This document shows, in pieces, positions 52,101 through 60,974 of a stretch of DNA of 64,000 nucleotides (within the stretch, counting starts at the first letter, position 1; each line of letters begins with the position of its first letter). Source of the stretch: Diacronema lutheri (lineage: Eukaryota > Haptophyta > Pavlovophyceae > Pavlovales > Pavlovaceae); the NCBI GenBank assembly GCA_019448385.1, contig JAGTXO010000007.1:868001-932000 (forward strand). Reading direction: 5' to 3'. A program made the translations under genes and the position numbers. The notes beneath the pieces were generated by a model, which saw only the letters and a program-made list of their open reading frames with translations, ran no database searches and had not been told where the DNA came from.

Positions 52101-53760
52101 GGAGCTGCGCGCGCGGCTCAAGGCGCTGGACCTGCGCGACCACGATGGCGAGCCGATCAAGTGGACAGGCACAAACGGCAACACCCCGCCGATGTCGGAC
52201 GTGCGCGTCAGGTACGCGGTCTTTGCGACGCGCTTCGACATCTCCAACCGCGTCTTCGACTACGCCGGGCGCGAGCGGCCGCCGGCCGATCTGCCGTGGC
52301 ACGCGCGGCGCTCGTGGGTTGGCCTCGCGCCGCTGCCGCGCGTGCCGCTCCCGGGCCGGCAGCCCGTCAAGTCGGTGGTGACAGATGGCGTCGCCGTGCA
52401 CGCCGTCGGGACCGTCCTCGTGCCGAAGGCGCAGGCGCCGGCCGGCGGCTCGGGCGTCCTGCACCGCTGGCGCCGGCCGGACGGGCGCATCGCCGTCGCG
52501 CTCGGCTCCGAGCTGCGGCGGGCGATCGACGTCGAGGCGGCGGTCGTCGTCGCGGCCGACCCGAACATGGGCAACATCACCACCTACTCTGCGCACGTCG
52601 GGCGGGCGGCCGTCTGGCGGCAGTTCACGCAGCGCGCGCGCGCGCGCGCCGCGGGCTTTGCGCGCGAGACGGCCAAGACCAACGCGGCGCGGCGGCGCGT
52701 GCGCAAGGACGGGCGCGGCGAGGAGTTCAGCGTGGAGGCGGACGAGGCGCGGCTTGGCGAGGCGCACAGCGCCAAGGTGCTCGGCGAGGGCGAGTTCCAC
52801 GCCTTCCACCGCGAGAGCGCGCGGGTGCGCGAGCGCGCCGCCGAGCACGTGTACGACGCGCCGGCGCGCCGGAAGGAGCGCTGGCGGCGCGACAGCGGCG
52901 GGCGGTCCAACGCGGCGCGCGTCGCCGAGGCGCTCATCGCGGCGCACTGTGTCGACGGCGTGACGCGCGACCGGCTGCTCGTGTGCGTGGGCAAGTGGCT
53001 GCGCGACCACAAGGGCGCGCAGCCCAAGGGCGCGCCGCCCGCCTTCCAGGTGGGGCTGCTGCGCGAGCTGCGGCGGCGCGGCGTCGCGGCCGTCTTCGTG
53101 CCCGAGCCGTACACGTCGATGCACTGCTCGATGCCGCGGCTCGCCAAGGGCGGCAGGCTGCAGCGCTGCGGCGCGGAGCTCGCGCAGAACCCGCGCCTGC
53201 CCGTGGCAAAGGGCGGCACGCGCACGGTGCACGCGCTCGTCATCTGCCCGGCGTGCAACGGCGGCAAGAAGCCCGTGCACCGCGACTACAACGCCGCGCG
53301 CAACATCTTCTACGACGTGCACGACATGGCGGCGCACGCGGCCGGGCGCGACACCACGTCGACGCCTGAGCGCTTTGCCCTCGTGCTCGCCTGGTGGGCG
53401 CGCGGCGAGGTGTGGGAGCGTGAGGAGCGCATGGTGCACGGCGAGGGCGACGACTGCGACGACGAGTGCGACGGCGACGACGAGGGCGACGACGAGGGCG
53501 ACGACGACGACGACGACGATGGCAGCGGCGACGGCGGCGGCGGCGAGGGCGACGGCGACGGCGACGGCGACGGAGGCGGCGGCGGCGACGACGACGATGA
53601 CGGCGGGGGAGGCGGCGGCGGCGACGGCGGTGGCGACGACGGCGGCGGGCGCGGCGGCGGTGGCGGCGGCGGCTCTCGCGCCCGCACCCCCGCCCGCGGA
53701 GCTGCCAGCGCCAGTGCCGGCGGCGGCAGCGCGCGCGGGCCGAAGCGCGGCCGGCGTTGA
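36055..53760 (+). CDS. 5,816-aa megaprotein: Ulp1-like protease, YqaJ nuclease, chromodomain, Fanzor nuclease
   Basis: Three exons kept in frame: 36055-37350, 37478-51907, 52036-53760 (introns of 127 and 128 bp; donors GTAGGC and GTGCGCGCG; acceptors CGCGCAG). Order: Ala/Arg-rich N-terminus with two hydrophobic stretches; 19-residue repeats (about 1460-1945); Ulp1/C48-like protease (about 1985-2220) with GHFTAL (His), VDTL (Asp) and QRGATCG (Gln, Cys); poly-Ala; further degenerate protease-like units; YqaJ-type PD-(D/E)XK nuclease (about 3555-3765) with GILGEAV, SPDGL, VEVKT and QLQLGMHV; Pro-rich linker; chromodomain (about 4806-4858; FQFRIRWRGYDESADTWEPE); Fanzor (about 4955-5700) with RuvC Asp in AADPNMG, Glu in VPEPYTS, Asp in VHRDYNAARNI and zinc-ribbon CPAC. 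The usual first CxxC of the ribbon reads HCSMP, so one cysteine is missing. The tail is Asp/Gly-rich. Self-cleavage by the protease is possible. Ends and reading are seen; functions are from families. Confidence 0.75.
40585..42035. repeat. 57-bp coding minisatellite with 507-bp higher-order period
   Basis: About 25 units encode variants of FPAPLVAAAAALQAASDGV (19 residues). Several unit types (e.g. one containing TTGCTCCTGCATTCGCCTCC at 40,683, 41,024, 41,190, 41,530 and 41,697) recur with alternating spacings of about 341 and 166 bp, i.e. a 507-bp block present nearly three times. Every unit keeps the frame. It lies just before the protease domain. Confidence 0.9.
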
Positions 53761-54190
53761 CGCACGGCCGAGCCGCGCAGCGGTCGACGCTTTGCGGGCT
53801 CTGCCCAGGTCGCGCGCGGCTGGCGACGCGAGCCGCGCGCGGCACGACCGTGCACGCCGCCACCCGTGGCCGAGCGCGCCGCACCAGCCGGCCCGCTCCA
53901 ACCGCCGTGCGGATCACGGACGCTCGCTACGGCTCGTCGGCGCGCGTCACCTGCGCCGGCGGCCACGGCGCCGTCTGCTCCGGCCTCGTCGCGAGCAGCC
54001 CGACCGCTGCTCGCCGCCCGCACGCCGCCGCAGCAACGCTGCGCGTCGTGCTCCCCCGCTCGCCAAACGCGAAGAGCTCCCTCACAAGGACGTCCTTCCG
54101 AACGGCCCGCGCTGCACTCGGGGCGCGATCGTGCCCCTGATCGGATTTGGCTTGACCATCTATACGATTCCATGTCGACGTGTGCGATCT
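53761..54190. other. 3' region of the transposon, candidate guide-RNA region
   Basis: 430 bp between the Fanzor stop and the right subterminal repeats, without a supported protein. In known Fanzor and TnpB loci the guide (omega) RNA is made from the nuclease gene's 3' end and the adjoining element end, so this is where one would be expected. Nothing in the sequence itself proves it. Confidence 0.3.
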
Positions 54191-54277
54191 AAATGAGCGT
54201 TCATGAACGCCTGTTCATGAACGTTCATCTGTTCACGTTCATCGTTCATGAACGCCTTTCGTAAACGCCGAGCACTG
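54191..54277. repeat. right subterminal repeats and TIR
   Basis: Four GTTCATGAACG-type copies at 54,198-54,255 (GCGTTCATGAACGCC occurs twice), then the TIR at 54,263-54,277 (complement reads CAGTGCTCGGCGTTT). Confidence 0.85.
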
Positions 54278-54285
54278 GATTCAAA
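54278..54285. repeat. 8-bp target site duplication, right copy
   Basis: GATTCAAA, matching 27,453-27,460. Confidence 0.9.
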
Positions 54286-54300
54286 GAAAAAAAGGCGACG

Positions 54301-55863
54301 ATGGAGCCGACGTCGTGCGTGCCGATCGGCGCGACGGGCGACTACTTTTTGGAGCTTGATTGCGACAAGTCGGGCGCGGGCGGGCTGATCGCGCTCGCAG
54401 ACACGAGCTTTCGCATGTATTTGTACGATTGCACCACGCTGCGCCTCGTCGCGCATGCCGCGCATGCGCACGCGGATCGGATCCGCTGCGTGCGTCATGC
54501 GCGGCTCGGCTCAGCGGCCGCCGTCCTGAGCGCATCGGACGATGGGCGCGTGCGCGCGTGGGATCCGAGGCAGGGCCTGAGCTATCCGGCGCTCGAGCTC
54601 TCGGCCCGCCCGGACGGTGCGCTCGCCGAGCCGGACGACGCCGACGGCGCCGGGCTGTTTGCAACGGATGCGGACGCCTCCGGCACGCTCGTGTGCGCGG
54701 GCGGCGAGGCGCGCGTGCTTCTTTGGGACGTTCGCATGGCGGCGGCGCGCGCGGGCGCGCTGCACACGTATGACGAGGTGCACACCGAGGCGTGCACGTC
54801 CGCCCGCTTCCACGCCGGCCAGCCGTCGCGCCTCGTGACCGGCTCGGTCGACGGCCTCCTCTGTCTGCTCGACGGGACCAAGGATGGCGGCGACGACGAG
54901 CTGGTGCGCGCGGTCTGCAACGCGGGCGACGCAGTCGTGCGCGCCGGCGCGTTCGACGGCTGGGGCGCCGGTCCGGCCGATGACGGACTACACGCCTACT
55001 GCGTGAGCGGCACGGAGGTGGTGAGCGTGTGGGCGCTCGAGTCCGGGGTGCGACGCGCGAGCTGGGAGCGCATCTGCGCGCCAGGCGGCTCAAGCGCGAC
55101 GGTGGAAGCCGACGCGCTCGACGGCGACGACGCGGACGATGCCTTCGCCGGCGCGGCCGCTGCGCGCGCCGATCCCGGCGCGCTCGACGACGGCGACGGC
55201 GCCGGCGTGGCGCGCGGCGCGGCGTACGTGGTTGACTGTCTCGTCGCCGGCGCCGGCGCGCGCGCGCCGGCCGGGGCTGCGCCCACACCGGCGGCGTCGT
55301 CGCTCGGCGTCGTCGCCGGCACGCACGCGGGCGAGGTGCACGTCCTTGCGCTTCCGCACGCCGCAGGCTCGCAGCCCGCGCCCTGCGTGGTCCTGCGCGC
55401 CGGCGGCGCGGCGCGCGCCGGACACCGCTTGACGGTCCGGGCATGCGCGTGGGCGGAGGAGGCGGGCCAGCTGTTCACGATCGGCGAGGACGGGCTGCTC
55501 TGCTGCTGGCGCGCCGAGCGGTTGCTCGACGCGCGCGCCAACGCGCACGCCGCGCGTCTCGAGGAGGCGGCGGACGCGGCGAAGACCAACGAGGACGCGT
55601 CGCGCCGCGCCGGAAACGGGCGTGCCGCGCGCGCCGGTCATGTGCGCGTCTCGTCGCGCGACGGGCTCGAGACCGCACGGCGCGCGGTCGCGCGCGCACG
55701 GCCGCACGGCGTGGCCGCGCGCAGGGCCAAGGCGGCGTCGGCCCTCCTTGCAACCTTTGACCCGGCATACGTCCGATGGGTCGCGGTGACGCGCGCGGCG
55801 GCGCGCGTGCACTGGCTGGCGCGCGTGCGCGCGTGCCACTTCCGCCGAAGTAGCGACGAGTAA
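54301..55863 (+). CDS. WD40 repeat protein, WDR89-like
   Basis: 520 residues, single exon. WD repeats are visible as AVLSASDDGRVRAWDPRQG, GTLVCAGGEARVLLWDVRMA, HTEACTSARFH then RLVTGSVDGLLCLLDG, YCVSGTEVVSVWALESG and a late GQLFTIGEDGLLCCWRAE. The segment order and the LLCLLDG...VRAVCNAGD passage resemble WDR89, a poorly characterised propeller; the assignment is by eye. A helical, Arg-rich C-terminus follows (about residues 410-520). Its ATG is only 15 bp beyond the transposon's target duplication, so the element separates it from its original upstream DNA; the 5' leader reads GAAAAAAAGGCGACG. Confidence 0.75.
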   Translation: MEPTSCVPIGATGDYFLELDCDKSGAGGLIALADTSFRMYLYDCTTLRLVAHAAHAHADRIRCVRHARLGSAAAVLSASDDGRVRAWDPRQGLSYPALELSARPDGALAEPDDADGAGLFATDADASGTLVCAGGEARVLLWDVRMAAARAGALHTYDEVHTEACTSARFHAGQPSRLVTGSVDGLLCLLDGTKDGGDDELVRAVCNAGDAVVRAGAFDGWGAGPADDGLHAYCVSGTEVVSVWALESGVRRASWERICAPGGSSATVEADALDGDDADDAFAGAAAARADPGALDDGDGAGVARGAAYVVDCLVAGAGARAPAGAAPTPAASSLGVVAGTHAGEVHVLALPHAAGSQPAPCVVLRAGGAARAGHRLTVRACAWAEEAGQLFTIGEDGLLCCWRAERLLDARANAHAARLEEAADAAKTNEDASRRAGNGRAARAGHVRVSSRDGLETARRAVARARPHGVAARRAKAASALLATFDPAYVRWVAVTRAAARVHWLARVRACHFRRSSDE

Positions 55864-55926
55864 TTTGGGGGTGGGGGAGGGGGTGCGGTGGGGTCAAGTC
55901 AAGTGCGACAGGGCATTCACACTGGA

Positions 55927-55963
<37 letters not shown>

Positions 55964-56139
55964 CTGCGACAGTGCAGCACGCTCGTACAGCTGCTGGCAC
56001 ATCGACGAGGGGTCGTCACCGCACAGGCGCATGGTGCAGCGTGCACGCATGGCGTCCCCTCAGTCGATGACCCCCTGACCCCTCAGTCGATGACTGACCC
56101 CTCAGTCGATGACTGACCCCTCAGTCGATGACTGACCCC
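55864..56139. other. convergent intergenic region with poly-G and tandem repeat
   Basis: A G run of about 34 bases at 55,930-55,963. From 56,057 there are copies of CAGTCGATGACTGACCCCT (19 bp, about five with one variant), which continue into the end of the CNNM gene. No gene. Confidence 0.7.
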
Positions 56140-59100
56140 TCAGTCGATGACTGAGCGACTGCGCGGGATGCGCTTGTCCGCGCGCCCCCCCGGCGCCGGC
56201 TGACCACCAAACGGCGCGCCGCCCGAGGCGGCGAGCGCGCCGTTCCCGGGAAGGACGAGGGGCAGGGCGCGTGCGGCGAGCGGCACTTCGAAAGGCAGGC
56301 GCTGGCCGAGCGCCATGCCCCCGTCCGCGCCAAGGTCGGCGATCATGTCACACAGCGGCCTCTGGTCTTCGTCCAACTCGTCGCCGTCGGCGCTCGCGTT
56401 GACCTCGGGGTGCGACTGCGAGCGCGAGAGCACCGGCAGTCCAAAGTTGAACGACGAGCTCGACACGGCGGGCGGCGGCTCGCGCGCGGCCTCCGAGTCG
56501 TCGTGCGCGCGTATGCGCGGCCGCGGCGGCCGCGAGAGCATCGCCGACGCCGACTCGACGACGGACGACGCGCCCGAGTCGCGCTGCGTCAACGCGTCCC
56601 AGTCAAACGTGCGACTGCGCGGGCCCGGCGATGAGCTGCGATCAAAGTCGGGCACGCAACCGAGGCCGCCGACGTGGCCGACGCGCGCGCTGAGCGCCGA
56701 CGCGCTCACGTCGGCTATTCTCGTGCCGCCGTCGCCGGTTTCGCCGTTTGTGCCGGTGCCCCCCTTCCACTTGGCGTCCGCCGGCCGCCCGTCTCCGTCG
56801 GGCCGAGCATCGATCATCGCTCGGTATTGAGGGCGCGAGATGAATAGGAGGCGCGCGGTCGTAATGACCTCGGCGGCGTAGTCGGGCGCGTACTCGTCGT
56901 CCGTGAGCGCGGCGAGCGCGAGAATGGACCACGGCCCCGCCTCGGAGACCAGCATGTCCTCGGAACACGTGATGCGGAGTTGTCCGGACAGGACGAGGCA
57001 GCACCGGTCGGTCCGGCGGCCCTTTGCAAAGACGGGCTCGACGGGCGTGGCGAGGCCCTGGTGCGCGGGGTTCGCCTCGACGGTGAGGACGGGGCATCGG
57101 TTGAGCAGCTTGCGGATGCCCTGCAGACAGAGCCGTTACGGCAGCCGTTACGGGCGGCGCGACACAGCGCAGACGCGGCGTGGGCGGGTCGCGTGGCGCG
57201 GCGTGGGCGGGGGCGTGGGCGGGGCGCGCGCGGGGGCGGGCGAAGCTGCGACGAGCAGGTGACGCCCGGCGTGCACTCGAGGGGCCGCGTCGCAGGGCAT
57301 TTCGGCCTCGTCGCAACGCCCAACGCAGCCTGACTGACTGCAGTTAGTGCCGCGCCAGCCGGCAGGCCTGCCCACGCCTGGCGCGGGATCTGCACGCAGT
57401 GCCGCCATGCTGCCAGCCCGCCGCCGTTACCGCGGCCCAGCCCGCCACAATCCGCCCGCCATGCGATGGACGGCCAAAGCCGCACCTTGTGCGTGACGTT
57501 TGCACGCGCGAACGGCTCCGCGTTTGCAATCAAAAAGGTGGTAATCGCGCGAAGCTCCTCCTCCGAAATGTGCCGGCGCGGGTGCCGCTTGGCCTGCGTG
57601 CGGGCGGCGGCGCGGCGCGCGCGAAGCGCCGGTGAGCTCACGCCCACCACGCGCGCGCCCGTGCTTGCCGCGAAATACGCACGCATATGCGCAATGTGCC
57701 TCCCACGCGCCGTGCATTTGCAACCACCCCGAGCGCGCGTGCGCGCGCGCGCGCGCAGCTCGTGCGCGGCGCGCGCGCAACGCGCGCCCCGTCGGCTGCG
57801 CGCCGCGCGCTCGCCTGTATCGCGTAGAAGAACTCCATGCGCTTCGTGCGCAGCGCCGCGTTCATGTCGACGCCAAGGCGAGAGTGGTTATCGCGGATCG
57901 TGTCCGTCTGTGTAACGGTCGGGCGGGGCGGGCGGGGCGGGTGGGTTGGTGGGCGGGTGAGCGGGTGAGCGGGCATGCGGGCGGATGTGCGGGCAAGCGG
58001 GCGGAAGGGTGGGTGGGTAGGTAGGCGTGCGGGCGAACAGGACGACAGAAAAAGGGCGTGTGAGCAGGTGTGGAGGGTCGCAGGAGTGTGTGGCAAAGTG
58101 CGGTCAGAGCGCTGACAGGGCGAGCGTGACGCAGCGCGAGCGCGCGCGCGGCCTTGGCTGCGCCCGTTGCGCCGGCCGCCCCGCCCGAATCGGCCACCCC
58201 GCCCGGATCGGCCGCCCCGCCCGAATCGGCCGCACGCGCTAATGGGACGGGCGCGTGCGTGCAGGGCAAGATGGCGGGAAGGATCGGGCACGTTGTGCAG
58301 AAGATCGAACACAGAGTTTGGCAGCTGGCAAAGGGGTTTGCGCAAAGGCTTTCGCAAAGGGGTCTGGCAGTGTGCCGGTCAAAGAGTCGCCAAAGGGTCA
58401 AACACAGGGCTCGGCCAACGCGACCAGCTGCGCGCGCACCTCGTCGACAATCTCGGCGGCGATCAGCTCTTCAAGCACGTCCTCGAGGGTAACGATGCCG
58501 ATAACGTTGCTGATGGGCGGCGGCCATTTCGCGACGGACGCGGGCGCATCGGGTCCACCCTCCACCACGAAGAAGAGGTGCGAGTGCTGCGTCTGCGCGG
58601 CGGCGAGGAGCTTGTCGATCGTCGTGTCGTGCCGCACGACGTGCAGAGATCGACCGCAGAAGGAAAGCATGGCGCCAACGGGGATCTCGTCGTCGGGGTC
58701 GACGAGGATGAGGTCCTTGGCAAAGAGCAGGCCAACGACGCACGACGGGTCCTTTCGGTACACGGGGATCCGCGTGAACCCCGACTTGTAACAGCGGAGC
58801 AGCGCCTCAAAGGAGAGCTTCGATCCAACCTCGATGCAGAACGTGTGGTCAAGACGCGTCATAATCATGGACGCGCGCTTCTCGGAGAAGGCGAGGGCGG
58901 AAGACATAAGGTGCGCCTCCTCCGGGCGCAAATCGCCCTGCGGGTCCTCCACTGCGATCGAGAGCAACTTGTCGAGCTCCTTGCGGTTGTAGACGGTGCG
59001 AAGCTCCCGGCCGAGGGCGTAGTCGAGGAGCTTCGAGATCGGAAAGGAGAGCGGGTAAAAAAGGAGCATGAAGACGCGGACGATGGGGATAGCGCGCGCG

Positions 59101-59534
59101 CCGATATACAGCGCGTACCGCGAGCACACCGCCTGGGGGATGATCTCGCCGAAGATGAGGATGAAGGCGGTCGAAAGCGCCGTGCCGACGATGCCGGCCG
59201 TGAGGCTCGCGGTCGAGATCGCGATGAACGAGTTGACAAAGGTGTTGCCGAGCAGAAGGGTACAGAGGAGCTGATTGCCCCGCTGCCGCAGCGGGATGAT
59301 CTGCTTGGCATACTCCCGATCCTCCGGCTCGCCGCACGCCTCGATCAGCTCGAGGCCCGGGATGTCGAGCGAGAGCAGCCCGAGCGTCAGGCCCGAGAAG
59401 AAGGCCGAGCCGCAGAGGAGGAAGAGCGTCAGGATGATGGAGCCGGCCAGCCAGCCCGGTGACACCGGCGCGCCCGCCTCCATGCATGTGTCCAGGCAGG
59501 CGGGCGCGAGTTCACATGACTTGACGCAGCTCAT
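56140..59534 (-). CDS. CNNM/CorC family membrane protein with CBS pair and cNMP-like domain (four exons)
   Basis: 758 residues. Exons: 59534-58440, 57907-57815, 57593-57486, 57120-56140, all phase 0. The N-terminal DUF21 transmembrane domain (about 30-200) includes GSAFFSGLTLGLLSLDIPGL, GNQLLCTLLLGNTFVNSFIA and IFGEIIPQAVCSRYAL. A CBS pair (about 215-350: SGFTRIPVYRKDPSCVVGLL; NVIGIVTLEDVLEELIAAEI) follows, then ISEEELRAITTFL and a cNMP-binding-like fold (about 433-540: CCLVLSGQLRITCSEDMLVS). This is the CNNM layout; the family mediates or regulates Mg2+ transport, with CBS domains sensing Mg-ATP. The last 215 residues are disordered. Donors are GTGCGCGCG, GCGAGCGCG (GC type) and GTGCGGC. The stop codon lies inside the 19-bp tandem repeat. 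Confidence 0.85.
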
Positions 59535-59816
59535 CGGCGGAGGAGCAGCAGGCCGTCGGGCACACGGCCGGGAAGAAAGTAAAGAATGGCGGCCGGAGGA
59601 GGGAGGACTCTGGAAGGGTCACATGGACGACGAGTCGCGGAGCTGTGGTCGTCCCTCTCTCGGGCCCACCTTTCCCCGACAGATCGGGACTGCGCAAGTT
59701 CTGCCACCATGTGCAGTTGTCAGCGCCGCGCGGCACGCCGCAGGCTGCGGCGCGGCCGCACGCCGTTTGGCGTCGCCATCGACCGCACGAGCATTCGACG
59801 ACCGCACAACGGCCCG
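59535..59816. other. intergenic region
   Basis: 282 bp between the CNNM 5' end and the 3' end of the next minus gene. No gene or repeat recognised. Confidence 0.4.
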
Positions 59817-60145
59817 TCAGCGCGCAATGTCACGCTGCTCGTGCGCGCGCCGGACCAAGTCGCGGTGCTGCTCAACGCGCTCGATGTATCGCTCCGCCTC
59901 CTTCTCGGTGACAATTGCGTCTGCGCGCGCCGCGCGCGCGCGCGCGCGCGCGAGGTGTTGTGCCCGTGTCGAGCGGCGGGCGCGGCGGGTGCGGCAAGAG
60001 GGCGCTGCACCGCGCCGCGCGAGCGCGCCACGCCACGCCGCGCACAAAAGCCCGTCTTGATCATGAAGAGCTCGATCCCCGCGCCAAGCACGAAGCTTCC
60101 CCCCATCGTCATCCCAAGTCGGCGCGTGAAGAAGGCCGACGCCAT
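59817..60145 (-). CDS. 67-aa single-span protein, UQCC5/SMIM4-like (two exons)
   Basis: Exon 1 60145-60046 (MASAFFTRRLGMTMGGSFVL then GAGIELFMIKTGF), exon 2 59920-59817 (YAIVTEKEAERYIERVEQHR then a basic end). Donor GTGCGCGGC, acceptor GCGCAG; the split Tyr codon keeps the frame. One membrane span followed by a charged helix, total length 67, and the pattern FVLGxxxExxMIK...FYxxxxxKEAERxxxR match the small mitochondrial protein SMIM4/UQCC5, a complex III assembly factor of about 70 residues. Similarity is short, so this is a good lead, not proof. A transposon fragment sits 22 bp upstream of the ATG; between them lies the palindrome GCAACCGGTTGC. Confidence 0.6.
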
Positions 60146-60175
60146 GCTTTGCGCAACCGGTTGCCAAAGAAATTA

Positions 60176-60766
60176 GGGAGTTCCGTACTTTTCGACGTTT
60201 CAAACTTTGCCTCCGTACTTTTAGACTTCCAAAATGTTTGCAAACTTTCGCCCGGACTCCGCCCGGACTCCGTACTTTTCGACGCTGGACCCAAAACTAT
60301 CCACGCGGCCATCTTCTGCGATAAGGTCTGCAACGGCGAGGGCGACGGCGACTACCTATGCGGCCACTGCTTTGCTGTGGCCGGCTCGCCGGCGCCGGCG
60401 CCCCCTCCGGCCGGCGGCGAGGAGGACTGGGAGGACTACGATGATTCGTCTGAAGACGTTCCCAAAAAGCGCCGCAAGACAAGCATGGGCGCGCAGCAGC
60501 AGCCGCATGGCGAAGTGAACCAGCGGAAGCAGAACTGCTGCAAGCAGTGCGGGAGGCCCGGGCACAACAAGAGGAGCTGCCCGGAGCTCGAGCAGCAGAG
60601 AGCTAAGTGAGTTCAGCTGCGCGTCGAAAAGTACGGAATAACACGTCGAAAAGTACGGCGCCTCCGTACTTTTCGACGGCGCCTCCGTACTTTTCGACGG
60701 CGCCTCCGTACTTTTCGAAAAAAGTACGGAGGCAAAGTTTGAAACGTCGAAAAGTACGGAACTCCC
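60176..60766 (+). mobile_element. 591-bp Mutator-like element fragment with 47-bp TIRs
   Basis: Perfect 47-bp TIRs (60,176-60,222 and 60,720-60,766) beginning GGGAGTTCCGTACTTTTCGA, flanked by the 9-bp duplication AAGAAATTA (60,167-60,175 and 60,767-60,775). Long TIRs starting GGG with 9-bp duplications are typical of MULEs. TCCGTACTTTTCGAC words recur three times near the left end and about six times, in both orientations, near the right. It is too short to be autonomous, so it is a deletion derivative keeping part of a coding region. The identical TIRs and TSDs imply recent insertion. Confidence 0.9.
60285..60610 (+). CDS. C-terminal zinc-knuckle fragment of the MULE protein
   Basis: The open frame reads TIHAAIFCDKVCNGEGDGDY then LCGHC, an acidic segment (EEDWEDYDDSSEDVPKKRRK) and a CCHC knuckle (CKQCGRPGHNKRSC, C-x2-C-x4-H-x4-C) before the stop. 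A C-terminal CCHC knuckle is common in MULE transposases. No DDE core remains. The 5' part of the frame comes from host DNA and the TIR, so no real start codon can be assigned. Confidence 0.55.
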
Positions 60767-60775
60767 AAGAAATTA

Positions 60776-60974
60776 TTGGCAAAATAATTGCCTCAAATGC
60801 GAGTTCACCCAAGAAAAAACTATACGCAATGGTGGGGGTTCATGAAAGATAATAACGACGTCCACAGCAAGGGGATATGCTTGCAAGGCGGGTCAGCAGA
60901 GGGGGGGGGGGGGTGGTGCACGAGGCCGAGGCGTGACGAACGGAGCGAGCGAAAGTTAAGTGCCCCCACGAACG
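60776..60974. other. upstream region of the LRR membrane protein gene
   Basis: About 200 bp, AT-rich at 60,776-60,860 (GGCAAAATAATTGCCTC, an imperfect palindrome), with a G run at 60,901-60,912. In-frame TAA at 60,957-60,959 precedes the ATG. Confidence 0.45.

Larger units (their letters stand above)
27461..54277. mobile_element. 26.8-kb DNA transposon carrying a Fanzor-YqaJ-Ulp1 megaprotein
   Basis: Bounded by perfect 15-bp TIRs (CAGTGCTCGGCGTTT) and flanked by the 8-bp duplication GATTCAAA. Both ends carry AT-richer subterminal zones with several GTTCATGAAC palindromes. An 8-bp duplication with CAGTG ends is known for hAT elements; KDZ (Zisupton-type) elements also make about 8-bp duplications and are often large with Ulp1-like proteases. 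I recognise no hAT or KDZ transposase, so the class is open. Contents from left: an unrecognised minus-strand gene, a nested palindrome, a membrane-protein fragment (-), a PIF1-type helicase (+), a Fanzor relic, a partial copy of the main gene's 5' end, and the 5,816-residue main gene (+). Identical TSDs and TIRs and the open main frame suggest a fairly young insertion; the left half looks older and decayed. Confidence 0.9.

Noticed and set aside
27461-54277. Polinton/Maverick or giant-virus insertion
   Set aside because: A protease and helicase are present, but no capsid, packaging ATPase, DNA polymerase B or integrase is visible, and the TIRs are short with an 8-bp duplication. A DNA transposon fits better.
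27461-54277. Helitron
   Set aside because: The PIF1-like helicase has no Rep HUH domain beside it, and TIRs with a target duplication are not Helitron features.
59275-60060. 261-codon plus ORF over the CNNM start and the UQCC5-like gene
   Set aside because: Antisense shadow of two supported minus-strand genes.
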